From: Xanthostigma xanthostigma
Taxonomy: Eukaryota; Arthropoda; Insecta; Raphidioptera; Raphidiidae
NCBI GenBank assembly: GCA_963575645.1
Contig: OY754464.1
Location: 75,738,948 to 75,802,947 of the forward strand
Direction of reading: 5' to 3'
DNA length: 64,000 nucleotides
Shown piece after piece: positions 22,256 through 33,843 of the stretch. Position 1 is the first letter of the stretch, and every line of letters begins with the position of its first letter. The notes beneath the pieces were generated by a model. That model searched no databases and was not told where the DNA came from. It saw only the letters and a program-made list of their open reading frames with translations. A program made the position numbers and the translations under genes.

Positions 22256-22767
22256 TGCCGGCACTTCACATGGCTATTTGTATTAGTGTATTTGGCAAAG
22301 AATTACCATGTGTGGACAGTCTATTTGACAAAGTGTTGGCCTGATTTGCCTATTTGACAAACAAGGCCAATACCAAATACGTGTTACCGTGCGCTTGTCG
22401 GTTTTTCGAGGCACATCTAAGGAGTCAAATAGGCAAATACGCAAATAAACCCTCCACACAATGGCCATATTCAGAAGCGCACGCGCCGTGAACCTGTACG
22501 GACGCGCAGTATTTTTGTGTCTGTGCTGTGAGCGAGAACTGGAACAATTACTATTGAAAAATGAATTGGGACAATGAAACAGTGCTAAAATTCCTGGAAA
22601 TTGAACCTTGCGTTCTGCTGCCAAATGTTTGTGTGTGTGTTATTTGACTGCCATGTGTGGATGGTCGTATTTGCCTCTATTTGCATGTTTGCCTTGAACG
22701 TCTTATATTTTGATAAATACAACAAACACTCAATAGCGAACACAAATAGCCATGTGAAGTGCCACCT
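22256..22767 (+). mobile_element. PIF/Harbinger-like element, copy 1, with MADF-like scrap
   Basis: TGCCGGCACTTCACATGG at the left and CCATGTGAAGTGCCACCT at the right; flanks AAA and TAA fit a degraded 3-bp TAA duplication. At 22561 a plus frame reads MNWDNETVLKFLEIEP, like the start of MADF-domain proteins that PIF-type elements carry. Confidence 0.65.
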
Positions 22768-23555
22768 TAAAAATAGAAACAGTTGACGAACGATTGATTA
22801 ATTCGTTGAATCAACACACACCACTAGTGGCCAGTTGATGGAACACCGTTCCTACATTGTCCAATCTCCCTATTGTCTGGAGACTACTATACACTGTGTG
22901 TCGACGTCACCAAACTGTGAACAAACCCACACTGTACGAGTTGTCTCTTCGATCCCTAGGGATAATTCTACGCAGACTAGACGCGTGCAGATTACAGTGT
23001 TTAGTTTTTATTTTTTTTAATATTTGTTGAATTTTTGTACAAACCGTGCATGCATAGGTTTTTTACGGTGTGGTTACAATTTTTTTTTAAATAAAATTTA
23101 CACAGAGGGAATTTATTTATTGTTTATTAAACGCTTTATTTTAATTTAAAATTTTGCATATTATATACGAATATAATTATTTGGATTTTTTTCAAAGTTA
23201 GATGAACTCTAATAAAAATAAGAATAGCTGCGGCGAAAGATGAAGCCATCGCGTCATAGTGACGTGAACGCATTGCGCCCGCCTTCTATCTTGCTATTGG
23301 CTGTTTCAGAGATCCATGTGCGTCGAGTGTTTATTTTTATTCTACCGCTATAAAAGGATATGTCGAATTTATTCCACACGCCACTGTCTGCGGACAAGTA
23401 GGCGTTCACTCTACAAAATATTTACAGATTATATACAAAATCCTTCCTCGTTTATCGCTCTTTCTATTAGTGAAAACCGTATGAAAATCCGCTCGGTAGT
23501 TTTTGAGTTTATCGCGTTCAGAAAAACAGACGCGGCGGAGGGACTTTATTTTATA
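22768..23555. other. No recognisable feature
   Basis: A 132-codon plus ORF at 23316-23714 runs into a Helitron and shows no motif; read as chance. Confidence 0.45.
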
Positions 23556-23884
23556 CTAGCGGTCCAGCCCGGTTTCACAAGAACGAATGGGGGGGTACAT
23601 GAGTACGCAAATTCATCTAAGTTTAGCGAGATGAATGTTGTGTCCAAATTTCCGTTTAAAAGTTTTTGTCGGACGGACAAATTTTCAATTACATTTTGCA
23701 ACATTTTTCATTGATGCTCCGCTCCTATTGGTCGTAGCATGATATTACATAGCCTATAGCCTTCCTCGATAAATGGGCTATCCAACAAAAAAAATTTTGT
23801 TCAATTCGAACCAGTAGTTCTTGAGATTAGCGCGTTCAAACGGAACAAACAAACAAACTCTTCAGCTTTATATATTAGTATAGA
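23556..23884 (-). mobile_element. Helitron family A, complete short copy
   Basis: Minus-strand start TCTATACTAATATATAAAGC at 23884, end CTAG at 23559-23556. 329 bp. The terminal CACCCGGGTG block has been partly deleted. Confidence 0.85.
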
Positions 23885-23889
23885 TATTA

Positions 23890-24830
23890 GGTGACCGGTA
23901 ATTGCCCGTATTCCTCTCGGGAGAAGAACTAACTTGGAATTATTTAACCTCTATCACTTGGGGGTCGGAAATGCGTCATTTTAGAGAAATTCTACTTCGG
24001 TTCTCTTTTTACAAAAAAATCCGAATTTTGGGAATCAAAAATTAAAAAATAAATATACTCACTTTTTTGCCTGAATTTTTCCATGACCTGATAGCTTACT
24101 AATTGACCAACCTTCCTAAAACTAAAAACCACGATATTTACTGTTAGATTTTATGTTGTGTGTTAAAATTTACAATAAATAAAAAAAAATAACATAAAAA
24201 TTCTTCGCGGAAGCAGTGCCGAATTAACCTATAAGCAAATTAAGCAATTGCTTAGGGCATCACGTCTCAGGGGGCACCAAGAAGCACAAATCAGAAATGA
24301 AAAGTACCTCACTAAACCATGTCAACAATTTTTTTTTTCTTTTTGTCATGTTCTCAAAAATTTGATCTATACTGGTTTGTCTTTAGAAGTAAAGTTAAAA
24401 ATAAAAAAATTATTTTTGAAAATGGAAACGAAAAAAAACATTATTTTGGTAAGGGTTCAATTTTTTTTAATTTTAAAGTTTTAAAACTTTTTTCTATTAA
24501 TTGTATAAAAATGCCTAAGGTCCGATTTTATAGACAGCCAAAATTTCAATGAGAGCATTGATTGTAAAATTCAATTTTTTTCCTAAATCTATGCTTTTTA
24601 ACTTTTTTCTATCAATTTGATTTTTTTTTATAAATTGAACATATTAGAGATGGGCCCCATAAACAAGAAGTGCTTAGGGCATCAAGGAGTCTTAATCCGG
24701 CAATTCACAGAAGTGTCATTATCATAAAAAACGACGCATTTTCGACCCCCAAGTGATAAGTTTAAATCATTCCAAATTAGTCATACTTTCTTCTCCCGAG
24801 AGGAATACGAGCAAGTGCCGGTCACTTATG
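23890..24830. mobile_element. Inverted-repeat element (GGTGACCGG ends) split by a hAT MITE
   Basis: Left GTGACCGGTAATTGCCCGTA, right the inverse ACGAGCAAGTGCCGGTCAC, with about 100-bp arms including CCTCTCGGGAGAAG and CACTTGGGGGTCG. The hAT MITE at 24214-24705 lies between the arms. Confidence 0.7.
24214..24705 (+). mobile_element. hAT-type MITE family 3, copy 1
   Basis: CAGTGCCGAATTAA left end, TTAATCCGGCA right end. The interior (CAATTGCTTAGGGCATCACG, GATGGGCCCCAT) matches 56621-57105 inverted. Flanks CGCGGAAG and CACAGAAG resemble a mutated 8-bp duplication. Confidence 0.75.
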
Positions 24831-24900
24831 TAGATAAATTAATAACACAAAGCAGCTTAGTGACACTCATAAAACGCAGCGTTTGCTCTTCTCGTCGTGA

Positions 24901-25527
24901 AGCGGCCTACACACCTTGATACAAGCTGCGATGCAGGCATCGACTCTTATGTTTCATGATGCAAGTAGCAGTGTGTGTAGTACTGAATCACGTATTTGGC
25001 ATCAGTTGCGGCTTGCAGCGATGCAGAGTCTGGAATCCCATTTTGGTCGGCGAGCCACGACGCCAAGTCGGTGATGCTGATGCAAGTTTCAGCGTGTATA
25101 GAATTGCGTCGATACCAAGACGATATTAATTTATTTTCCCGCGTCATTTTAGAGGTTACTTTGTTGTTTGTGTGTGTAAATTCCATGATGGAAAGTGAGC
25201 GTGTATTTTGGGAAGAGTTCATAAACATTTATCGTCTGCATACGTGTCTTTGGAATACAAACACTTTTAGCTTTTCCAATAAAGCATTTGAATAACGTTT
25301 TTTTTCTATAAACCATCTTTTTGACTATTTCTTTTTATGGAGTATAGAGAACTAGGTACCTAGAAAATAACTTAACCTACTGTTCTCGTGTTGCATGAAC
25401 ATGGAGTCGATTCAGGCATCTCAATAGGTTTCGATTTAAGTAGGCGTTTGTGCAACTGATGCAAGTTTCATGAAACATAGAGTTGATGCCTGCATCGCAG
25501 CTTGTATCAAGAGGTGTGTAGGCCGCT
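24901..25527 (+). mobile_element. PIF/Harbinger-like element with MADF-like relic
   Basis: AGCGGCCTACACACC and inverse GGTGTGTAGGCCGCT; flanks TGA (24898-24900) and TAA (25528-25530). Arms of about 60 bp. A plus-strand frame ending at 25295 contains MMESERVFWEEFINIYRLHT then CLWNT, like an N-terminal MADF domain. No transposase core. Confidence 0.7.
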
Positions 25528-25530
25528 TAA

Positions 25531-25850
25531 CAGGTACTAGCACCGTTAGCAATTATGTTGTTTATTGAATTATTTATTTACGTTGTTTTAGTAAAAGTGT
25601 GATCGCTAATAAGCCCAGATATTTTCTGTTTGAAATGTAAATTTCATCGTTGTTAAGCAACCTACAAACACCTGATTTGAAAATTTATATTCCCAACACA
25701 ATCTGATTAACGGGGCAGTTGTATTGCTCGTTTGTAATTTTAATTTAATAACCGTTTCTATGCTAGTATTGCTTTTTATATGAATTTCCATTTTGTTTTC
25801 TTGTTTGTCATTTTGATTTAATAATTTAATGTACCTAGTTGGCGCTTATA
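25531..25850. other. No recognisable feature
   Basis: AT-rich spacer. Confidence 0.5.
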
Positions 25851-26423
25851 CAGTATGTAAACGCGTAAGGTGCACATAGGGAAATTAGCATTGGGAAAAA
25901 ATACTTGGATCAGAGTTAGCCATGATTGCATTAATTGTTATTTCTATTGAATTATCGTGGTAATCTTGAGGATTTCTATTTTAATTTGGTTTATTTTTAT
26001 TTTACTTGGCTTTTTTAATAACAAAAAGCTCTTGTAAATCAATATTTTATTTTTTTTGTACAAAAATAAAACTAAAAAACAACTCCATCTGTTTGGAAAC
26101 ATTTCATTCAAAAATTGTCTGACTGGTATGACGTGTGCGCGTTGGTAAATCAGTGACCCAATGTCTTTAGGTTCAACACGAATAGGCGGAGTTATTTGAT
26201 CTCGCACCATATTTAAGTATTTTTGGGAATTTAATGTCCCATTAATAAAAAAAGTCCGATTATGTTGTAATCATTTGAATATTTTCTTCGGTAGTATACA
26301 CATTCATTTTGCAAAAGAATATTATCTGTCAAATTGAAAAACAAGATTTCAAGGCTCACTCTGATCCAGTCATTTTTTCCCAATGTTAATTTCCCTATGT
26401 GCACCTTACGTGTTTACATATTG
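25851..26423 (+). mobile_element. Mariner-type element M, complete deletion derivative
   Basis: TA + CAGTATGTAAACGCGTAAGG ... ACCTTACGTGTTTACATATTG + TA, 573 bp, ends inverted for about 45 bp. The minus strand keeps the same short transposase tail as 16490-16803. Confidence 0.88.
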
Positions 26424-26585
26424 TATTCTACCGAATGGTATTCGCCATGGGAACTGATTCTAGTGTTCCCTGGTAGCAGAAAATAAAAGCTGTATATGTT
26501 TTAATCAATTTTAAAGTAAACATCACATAATTTATTTATAATGGATAATAAATTTGAAATAAATATTACTGACATTATTAAGTAA

Positions 26586-26815
26586 AATTGTCGACCATAT
26601 ATTGACAAAAAAATATAAATCAAAGTAACAAAGGATGACGTTTCGATCCGGATTTGTATCTTCTTCAGAAAAATCTAAAAAATATAAAAATTAATTAGTA
26701 TTAAGTTATTTATTATCTAATAGAATGCACGAATGATTGAATGTTAGAATGAATAAAAAAAATTAATGAAGAGTTCTATTCAGACGTTAATCAAAGATTT
26801 GGATATTATTAAGTA
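26586..26815 (-). mobile_element. Penelope-like repeat with hammerhead-like motif (copy 2)
   Basis: Same block as 13505-13800: TTTCGATCCGGATTTGTATC then TTCTTCAG, and TTCAGACGTTAATCAAAGAT. The CTGAAGA...GAAA core is at 26668-26639. Confidence 0.4.
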
Positions 26816-26954
26816 TTTGGGTAAAGACATCTAGTGGAAGGAGAACGGATGTTTAAAGCGAATCACATTATAGTCAGGGAGCAGTATATTTTTGGAATTT
26901 TGATTTTTCTTCATCGGTTAGTTCTTTTTATATGATAGATGCGGTGAAGAGTTT

Positions 26955-27120
26955 TGGAAATACATATCAATATTAGATGCTTGGGAAGACCACAATCCAA
27001 AAAAAATTTTTGTTTAAAAAGTTTAAAAAACCTTTAATTAAAGGTTTTTTAAACTTTTTAAACAAACATTTTTTTTGGATTGTGGTCTTCCCAAGCATCT
27101 AATATTGATATGTATTTCCA
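26955..27120. repeat. 166-bp palindrome P1
   Basis: TGGAAATACATATCAATATT to its complement, centred at TTTAATTAAA (27037/27038). Shares its inner ~140 bp with P2. Confidence 0.9.
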
Positions 27121-27424
27121 TTTTTGTTAAGAATTCTGAGATTAAATATTTTTTTATATCAGAAAAATTTAATTTTATAGACAGAAAAGAAAAGAACTAA
27201 CCAATATTAGATGCTTGGGAAGACCACAATCCAAAAAAAATTTTTGTTTAAAAAGTTTAAAAAACCTTTAATTAAAGGTTTTTTAAACTTTTTAAACAAA
27301 CATTTTTTTTGGATTGTGGTCTTCCCAAGCATCTAATATTGGTTAGTTCTTTTCTTTTCTGTCTATAAAATTAAATTTTTCTGATATAAAAAAATATTTA
27401 ATCTCAGAATTCTTAACAAAAATG
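27119..27424. repeat. 306-bp palindrome P2
   Basis: Centred at 27271/27272 on TTTAATTAAA. The arms contain CTTGGGAAGACCACAATCC and AGAATTCTGAGATTAAATA, with only one or two mismatches. A third, unpaired copy of the outer arm (GGTTAGTTCTTTTCTTTTCT) follows at 27436-27541. Confidence 0.92.
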
Positions 27425-27541
27425 AGGAGAATAATTATTGGTTAGTTCTTTTCTTTTCTGTCTATAAAATTAAATTTTTCTGATATAAAAAAATATTTAA
27501 TCTCAAAATTCTTAACAAAAATAAGGAGAATAATTTTCTCT

Positions 27542-27833
27542 TTATTAAAATTATGGTTCACCTGCTATATTTCATTGCAAATTCGGAAATAATAATTATT
27601 TCAAAACAAACGGTAATTAAGTAATCTCATATTTGTGTTACTCCCAATTTGTGAAACGGTTTGATTGAATGATAAATGATTATATTAATGATTACAAATT
27701 TGTTTTGTTATAAAATAATGCCAAAACGGTATTTACTTGTTAAATCATTTTGTTTGTAAAGCGACAATGTCGTATTATACACTGTACTTCTCGGAATGCT
27801 ATATGTGTAAGAGCTTTTTTCTTTTTTTGGTAT
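27542..27833. other. No recognisable feature
   Basis: AT-rich spacer. Confidence 0.5.
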
Positions 27834-27837
27834 ATAT

Positions 27838-28424
27838 TGTTGCGTCCCCCTTGTTGGGACGACTGTGGAATCTATAGAAACTACTAGAAACGACAACAAT
27901 GGAAAATAGGTAAAAACATCCGACTTTAGACAATCGCTTGGAGAGAACAATGCATGTTAAGGAAAGGATCTCGATGCGTGGAGAACATTCTAGAGCATGG
28001 GCCGAAACTTTAAAAGGCGAGCAGAGTGGGCAAGTCAAGTCAGTCAGTTATTCGTGTTGTTCATGTGTTGACACAGTGCTCTGGCATTACGACATAAATT
28101 ATTCAGTTATACTGTGAAAATAAATAAACTTTAGTGAGTGGTTTTACATAAATGATTTATAGTTAATAGACAAGTGTGCTGATAAACTTTGTGTTGTGTT
28201 CCTGTGTTGTAGTAAATATTTTGTGTGCATAATTTAGTGACTCTGTATTCTCTGTTACTTAGTCTTTATTTTATTATCTAGAACTATTAGTTTTGTTTCT
28301 GTTAACGTTATTATTTCTGTTAAGTTAAAGAAGTACGCTTTCGTTTGTGTATTTTACTGTTTTGTTAAACATTTATTATTGATAATAAATAATTTCCGCC
28401 ACGGACTACAGCAGTTTTGTTACA
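27838..28424 (+). mobile_element. Solo LTR, copy 2
   Basis: TGTTGCGTCCCC...GTTTTGTTACA, 587 bp, exact ATAT duplication (27834-27837, 28425-28428). About 85-90% like copy 1. Confidence 0.88.
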
Positions 28425-28427
28425 ATA

Positions 28428-28442
28428 TAGATAGATAGATAG
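28428..28442. repeat. (TAGA)n microsatellite
   Basis: Four TAGA units directly after the LTR duplication. Confidence 0.7.
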
Positions 28443-28667
28443 GTTACTTTATTCCTATCTGTGCTATATAAAAACAGCGTAGAATGCGTCATAATATAAT
28501 ATAATTACTTACACTAAAATTTATATTAAAATATTCATCCAAACTGAAGATAATAAGAAAAAAAGACGGGTTGCACTGTGGGAGTGCCAGCAGAAGTGAA
28601 AACTTGAATATTAACGTCTTAATTTTTTGCATTTAGAAGCATTGCTTATTTATTGGCAACACTTATA

Positions 28668-28812
28668 AATAAAATGGTTTGTATCATAGATTGCATTTTT
28701 ATGTACGATATTTCAACGCTAGATGTCTAACGTTGTATAAAAAATAAAATGGTTTGTATCATAGATTGCATTTTTATGTACGATATTTCAACGCTAGATG
28801 TCTAACGTATAA
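28668..28812. repeat. Tandem duplication of ~72 bp
   Basis: ATAAAATGGTTTGTATCATA through ACGCTAGATGTCTAACGT occurs twice in a row, almost identical, so it is recent. Confidence 0.9.
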
Positions 28813-29479
28813 AAAGTATCTGGCAATTACTATCACTTAGAGAGTCTCACCCAGTTCTTAGTTTTCCTGACGCGAGTTTAACATTTTTTACCAATTACAA
28901 AAAAAGTGTACAACGCCGCTAAAGAAGTTTTCACTTCAAAAAGTTTAAAGGGGTGGTTTCTACCTTAACTGCAAATCGGAGCACAGTTTTTCATAGTCAG
29001 AATAGTTTCTTGGAACCCCAAGAACGATCACTCAAATTTTTAGCCGTTCGAGATTTTAGGTATTTAGTAGTTTTTTTAAACGGTGAAAGACAAACATACA
29101 AAATTTTCTTCCATACAAAATTAGTACTGATAAATGTCAACATTTGCGTTATTTTCTCTTGAAAACGTTTTTCTGTTGAGTGTCGCGTCGCCGCTGTGAT
29201 TAGTTTACTGTAAATAATCCAGACTTTCTTCGGCGCTAATAACACATATTGTTCTTTTGTTTCGTTGTAAAATGACACGCACTCCAGCAAAAAGTTCTAT
29301 GATCCAGAAAGTGAAAACAGGAAATGTAATATTTTCCGGAAGTTGAACATCGTGTTCAACTTGTTTCCGTGTTTCCGCTTTACTCATAAACACTATGAAC
29401 AGTACTCATGACTATCTTTGAGACCACAAGAAAGAATAGCTTATGTCGAAATTATGGCAATTTTTAATAAATTTACATA
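28813..29479. other. No recognisable feature
   Basis: Overlapping 60-97-codon ORFs on both strands, none with a motif. Confidence 0.45.
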
Positions 29480-30050
29480 CAGTATGTAAACGCGTAAGGT
29501 GCACATACGGCAATTAGCTTTGGGAAAAAAATACTTAGATCAGAGTTAGCCATGACTGCATTAATTGTTATTTCTATTAAATTATCGTGGCAATCTTGAG
29601 GATTTCTATTTTATTTTGATTTATTTTTATTTTACTTGGCTTTTTATAATAAAAAGCTCTTATAAATCATTATTTTAATTTTTTTGTACAAAAATAAAAC
29701 AAAAAAACAACTCCATCTGTTTGGAAACATTCCATTCAAAAATTGTCAGACTGGTATGACGTATGCGCGTTGGTAAATCAGTGACCCAATGTTGATAGGT
29801 TCAATACGAATAGGCGGAGATATTTGATCTCGCACCATATTTAAGTATTTATGTGAATTTAATGTCCCATTAATAAAAAAATCCGATTATGCTGTAATCA
29901 TTTGAATATCTTCTTCGGTAGTATACACATTCATTTTGCAAAAGAATATTATCTGTTAAACTGAAAAACAAGATTTCAAGGCTCACTCTGATCCAGTCAT
30001 TTTTTCCCAATGTTAATTTCCCTATGTGCACATTACGTGTTTACATACTG
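29480..30050 (+). mobile_element. Mariner-type element M, complete deletion derivative
   Basis: TA + CAGTATGTAAACGCGTAAGG ... ACATTACGTGTTTACATACTG + TA, 571 bp, about 93% like 25851-26423. Confidence 0.88.
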
Positions 30051-30403
30051 TATACTTCAGTTACATTAGGATTTAACTTCGGAAAAAAACAGACTTATTA
30101 GTACAAAAAAATGGACCTAGCATTCCCTATAACAGTTAATACAATAGTTATGGCAACATCCTCTGTATCAGTCGTCGTCTAAAAGTTTTGGCGTTAAGTT
30201 CCAGATTTGCAAAACGAATTAAAAAATGAAATACAAATCTTTGATTAACGTCTGAATAGAACACTTCAAATAAATAAAAAAAAAAAAAAAACTGTTATAT
30301 TGATTTGTATTTTTATTTATTTAAAAAATGAAATAATTTACGATATTTGGAAAAATATATAAAAATCCCCGATATACTTAATAATGACGTGTCTTATAGA
30401 AAA

Positions 30404-30882
30404 AAAACTTTTTAACAAAAAAATTAAACCGCCGAAAAACTGAAAAGCAAAAAAATAATAAATCTTTTTATTTAACTAAGTTCTATCTAAGTAGTTGAAC
30501 GTATGTGACAGTCTAGTTACCTAGTATATCTAAGTAATTTTGAGTCGGCGTCAATAATCACGAAGTTAATGTCAGCGACAGAGCAACCCGAACGGGCACA
30601 CACTGAGGGCACACGTCTTTGCGAGAGATCGTGTGGAGAGCGCATGTTTGGAATGTTAATGTTTATCGCTGGAGATTTCACATATCATTGTTAATTTGAT
30701 TTGGTTATTTCTTTTAGTGATCTTTGTTCATTGATTGTTTGACGCTGACTCAAAATTACTTAGATATACTAGACTGTCACATACGTTCAACTACTTAGAT
30801 AGAACTTAGTTAAATAAAAAGATTTATTATTTTTTGCTTTTCAGTTTTTCGGCGGTTTAATTTTTTTGTTAAAAAGTTTTTA
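30404..30882. mobile_element. Inverted-repeat MITE with ~130-bp arms
   Basis: CTTTTTAACAAAAAAATTAA left and TTAATTTTTTTGTTAAAAAG right; arms include CCGCCGAAAAACTGAAAAGC and ATCTAAGTAGTTGAACGTAT. The unique centre is about 200 bp and GC-richer. Flanks are T/A-rich, so no TSD could be fixed. 30051-30403 before it holds only a fragment (30230-30275) of the Penelope-like repeat. Confidence 0.75.
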
Positions 30883-30939
30883 TTTTATAATTTTTTGTGG
30901 CTATATAATTTGTAATTGTAACACACAACTCAGCATGAA

Positions 30940-31335
30940 AATCTGTGAGTGAACAATAAATCACCCCTATTTTCCCACCCTTAGGGTAGGAATTTTTTTT
31001 CCAAATTTATATGAGACCAACCTCGAGGTACACCCTATCCAATAAAAAAATAATTATCAAAATCGGACTACTCTGTAAAAAGTTATGTGTGGTCATACAT
31101 TACAATCAGTGAGTGAACAATCAATCATCCCCTGTTTTCCTACCCTTAGGGTTGTAATTTTTTTACCAAATTTATATGGGACCAACTTCGGGGTATACCC
31201 TTTCAAACAAAAAAATAATTGTCAAAATCGGACTACTCTGTAAAAAGTTATGCGTGGTCATACATAAAAAAAAAAAAAAAAATATACGCGTCGACTTGAG
31301 AACCTCCTCCGTTTTTGTTTTTCGTCGGTTAAAAA
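30940..31335 (+). mobile_element. LINE 3' end with an internal tandem duplication
   Basis: A 155-bp block starting GTGAGTGAACAAT and ending AGTTATG(C/T)GTGGTCATACAT is present twice; the second is followed by poly-A and CGACTTGAGAACCTCCTCCG, then GTCGGTTAAAAA. The same tail is at 4550-4648. Confidence 0.55.
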
Positions 31336-31509
31336 GTACGCTGATTCGAATGGGCCTAAGCGCAAATTCGTAATGTATAAAAAATTAAACAGTTTAAATT
31401 GGCTATATCTCTGATACTAAAGGAGATACAGGGTTGCGGATGGTCGGAATCGATTCAGAATGACTTTTTCTATAAGTTCGGTTAATATCCCTGTGCTGAT
31501 TCGAATAGG

Positions 31510-31672
31510 CCTAAAATTTAAGCAATTTAATTTGTTTGCCGGGTTTGCCGAAAAAATAAGTGAGATCTAAAAAAGTGCCAAGTTTTCTGTCAACTGAAAA
31601 CTTGGCACTTTTTTAGATCTCACTTCTTTTTTTCGGCAAACCTGGCAAACAATTTAAATTACTTAAATTTTA
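31510..31672. repeat. Inverted repeat hairpin
   Basis: AAGTGAGATCTAAAAAAGTG/CACTTTTTTAGATCTCACTT arms with a 10-nt loop (CTGTCAACTG); outer parts TTGTTTGCCGGGTTTGCCG pair with CGGCAAACCTGGCAAACAA. Confidence 0.85.
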
Positions 31673-32585
31673 TGTTCCATATTATAAATCAATCGCTCGT
31701 GTGTGTAAGAAAGTTGCGATGAATTGGACGATTTATTCATCTTCAAATCTTAATTCGTCGAATATCTGACACACACCCTTTTGACTTATAGCCGCAGATA
31801 TAATATTTTGCACAGAACATTATACATTTTGTGTTATTGCGTTATGCACAGTACATGGAATTGTTCATCTGAAACGAACCATTTCGGATATATTTTTGTT
31901 TATATAAAAACATTCTGTTGAAAAACATAACATTAAAAGTCAATAAAGACAAACTGACTTGTATGCTACTTTATATAATATTTCAAAAAAAATTTAATTA
32001 ATGAAAACTTTTATAGTGATTTTTATTAGCGTTGATTAGCAAGCTATAACGAGAATAATAAATTAGGCATTTTAAAAAAATGATCTACATTACAGAGCGC
32101 ACACAGCACAGGCCACAGAGGCACGTACGGAGATATCTTTGCTGAGTCATTTAATGTTGAATGACACACTGTAAGAGTAATAGTACTAAGCTTACAGTGA
32201 CTTACACCATTCACATTGACGTCGTTGACAAAGATATAATATTGTAACATTAAACATTATTATTGTTAAGCTTTTATTATACTTTATAGTTTATCCGAAA
32301 TGTGAATAATATAAGATCAGACTCATATTAACATGAGCTCAGAGCTGAGTGTGTGTATTGTGCTGTGCATTGTGCAATGCTACATGACTCCTGAGCATGT
32401 ATGATGACAGTTCACACCTCTGCAGTCTGCACTCTTGTGTAGTGCGTACTGTCTAGTGTCGCTCCTTTGAACGACTCGCTCTGAGCGACTCTTTTTAGTG
32501 AGCGGAGCGCACCGAGCCAGCTCCCAATAAAGAGTCATGTGGACACATCACTGCTGCGAACGATGAAATGTAGCACCGTTCATTG
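31673..32585. other. No recognisable feature
   Basis: Short ORFs only. A short CGCTCTGAGCGACTC-type inverted sequence at 32470-32515 may be a MITE scrap. Confidence 0.45.
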
Positions 32586-33100
32586 CAGGGTTGGGTAACT
32601 CAGATCTGAACCGGTTCAAAGAGCCGGCTCCAACAGAAGATCCAAGAGAGCCGACTCACTTTTTTATGAGCCGACGGCTCAACGGATCCGCATAACTCAG
32701 TGAAACACTTAACACACAAAGCAATACGATCTGTCAGCCCAAATGACTCATGCATCATATGTCTGGCTATGGTACACACTACGCACAGGCGGTACAGTTA
32801 TCACAGTATTTTACTTAAGTCACAACTATTTAAGGTATTGTATTGCATATTGTAATATGCTTTCTGTAACATAGCAAGTAGCAACCTGTAAAACGCTAAA
32901 ACCCCGCCTTATAATATGTGAGTCAGTCACTGGCATAATATTACGTGATATGATTGACTCAACTAACTCAGTGGCTCAGTTGACTCGAATAACATATTCA
33001 GAACTCGGCTCTTTTTGAACCGGTTCAGGGAGCCGGCTCACATTCGGGATCCAGATGCAAAGATGCAGATCACTAAAAAGACCCGTTTATCTCATCTCTA
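32586..33100 (-). mobile_element. hAT-type MITE family 2, copy 2
   Basis: CAGGGTTGGG left, CTCATCTCTA right, exact 8-bp GTTCATTG duplication (32578-32585, 33101-33108). Inverted relative to 13827-14328, about 90% alike. Confidence 0.9.
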
Positions 33101-33108
33101 GTTCATTG

Positions 33109-33515
33109 TGCTTTTCGGCAACGAAATCTCTGAATTCGGCCATATTTAAATACGACACCTCGATTGACAATGTGTAAATACGGTATTTTGATAACATTAA
33201 AGTAAATCTCAGTCGACAAAACCGTATAGTGAATGCGCGTCCAGTCGGATTTGTATAAGGGTTCGAAGGATAATGTAAACATACGTCTGTTGTCCTTTGA
33301 GTGTAGGGTGTCACTGAAGAACTGTGAACAAACAACTTTGCTTGGATTACGGTTACAAGACAGTAAAGTCTTCTTCTCATGAAATCTTAATAAGGTAGTA
33401 GCTATGGCATTCTGCTTAACTGGCTCAGCTTCATATTATGCAGATATATTATGTGTCTATAGAAAAACACCAGTGGCGTATGCTACTGTTCTAAATTAGG
33501 CAACAAAGACATTTT
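33109..33515. other. No recognisable feature
   Basis: A 97-codon minus ORF here overlaps the hAT flank and has no motif. Confidence 0.45.
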
Positions 33516-33605
33516 TAAAGTTCCGTAACTCAAAAGGGAAAAAGGAATCCTTATATAATCATTTTGTTGTCCGTCTGTCTGTCAAGACTCTTGGGAAAAA
33601 TAAAA
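33516..33605 (-). repeat. Fragment of the GTACAGAACCC-ended repeat
   Basis: AAGTTCCGTAACTCAAAAGG then TTGTTGTCCGTCTGTCTGTC, inverse of 3840-3930. Confidence 0.5.
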
Positions 33606-33715
33606 GAGGGAAAAATAATAAATCACTTTAAAGATTGACGTACCCACCGCCCTGGATGCACACAAGATGGCCCTGACTTTCGCTTAATTGCGATGCTGTT
33701 TTCGTATATACAAAT

Positions 33716-33843
33716 TGCTACCGCGTTCCTATTGGTCCAGAAACTATGCAGTAATAATTCATTACCGTACAGTTTCGGCTCGCTACCGCGTTCCTATTAG
33801 TCCAGAAACTATGCAGTAATACATTATCGTACAGTTTCGGCTC
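33716..33843. repeat. Tandem duplication of ~64 bp
   Basis: GCTACCGCGTTCCTATT(G/A)G through GTACAGTTTCGGCTC occurs twice in a row. Confidence 0.85.

Noticed and set aside
23316-23714. 132-codon plus ORF
   Set aside because: Its last third is the reverse of a Helitron end; no recognised domain.
24996-25295. 99-codon ORF as an independent gene
   Set aside because: It is inside a PIF-type element; only its end resembles a MADF domain start.
28997-29393. Overlapping minus-strand ORFs
   Set aside because: No family motif, and equally long ORFs exist on the other strand.
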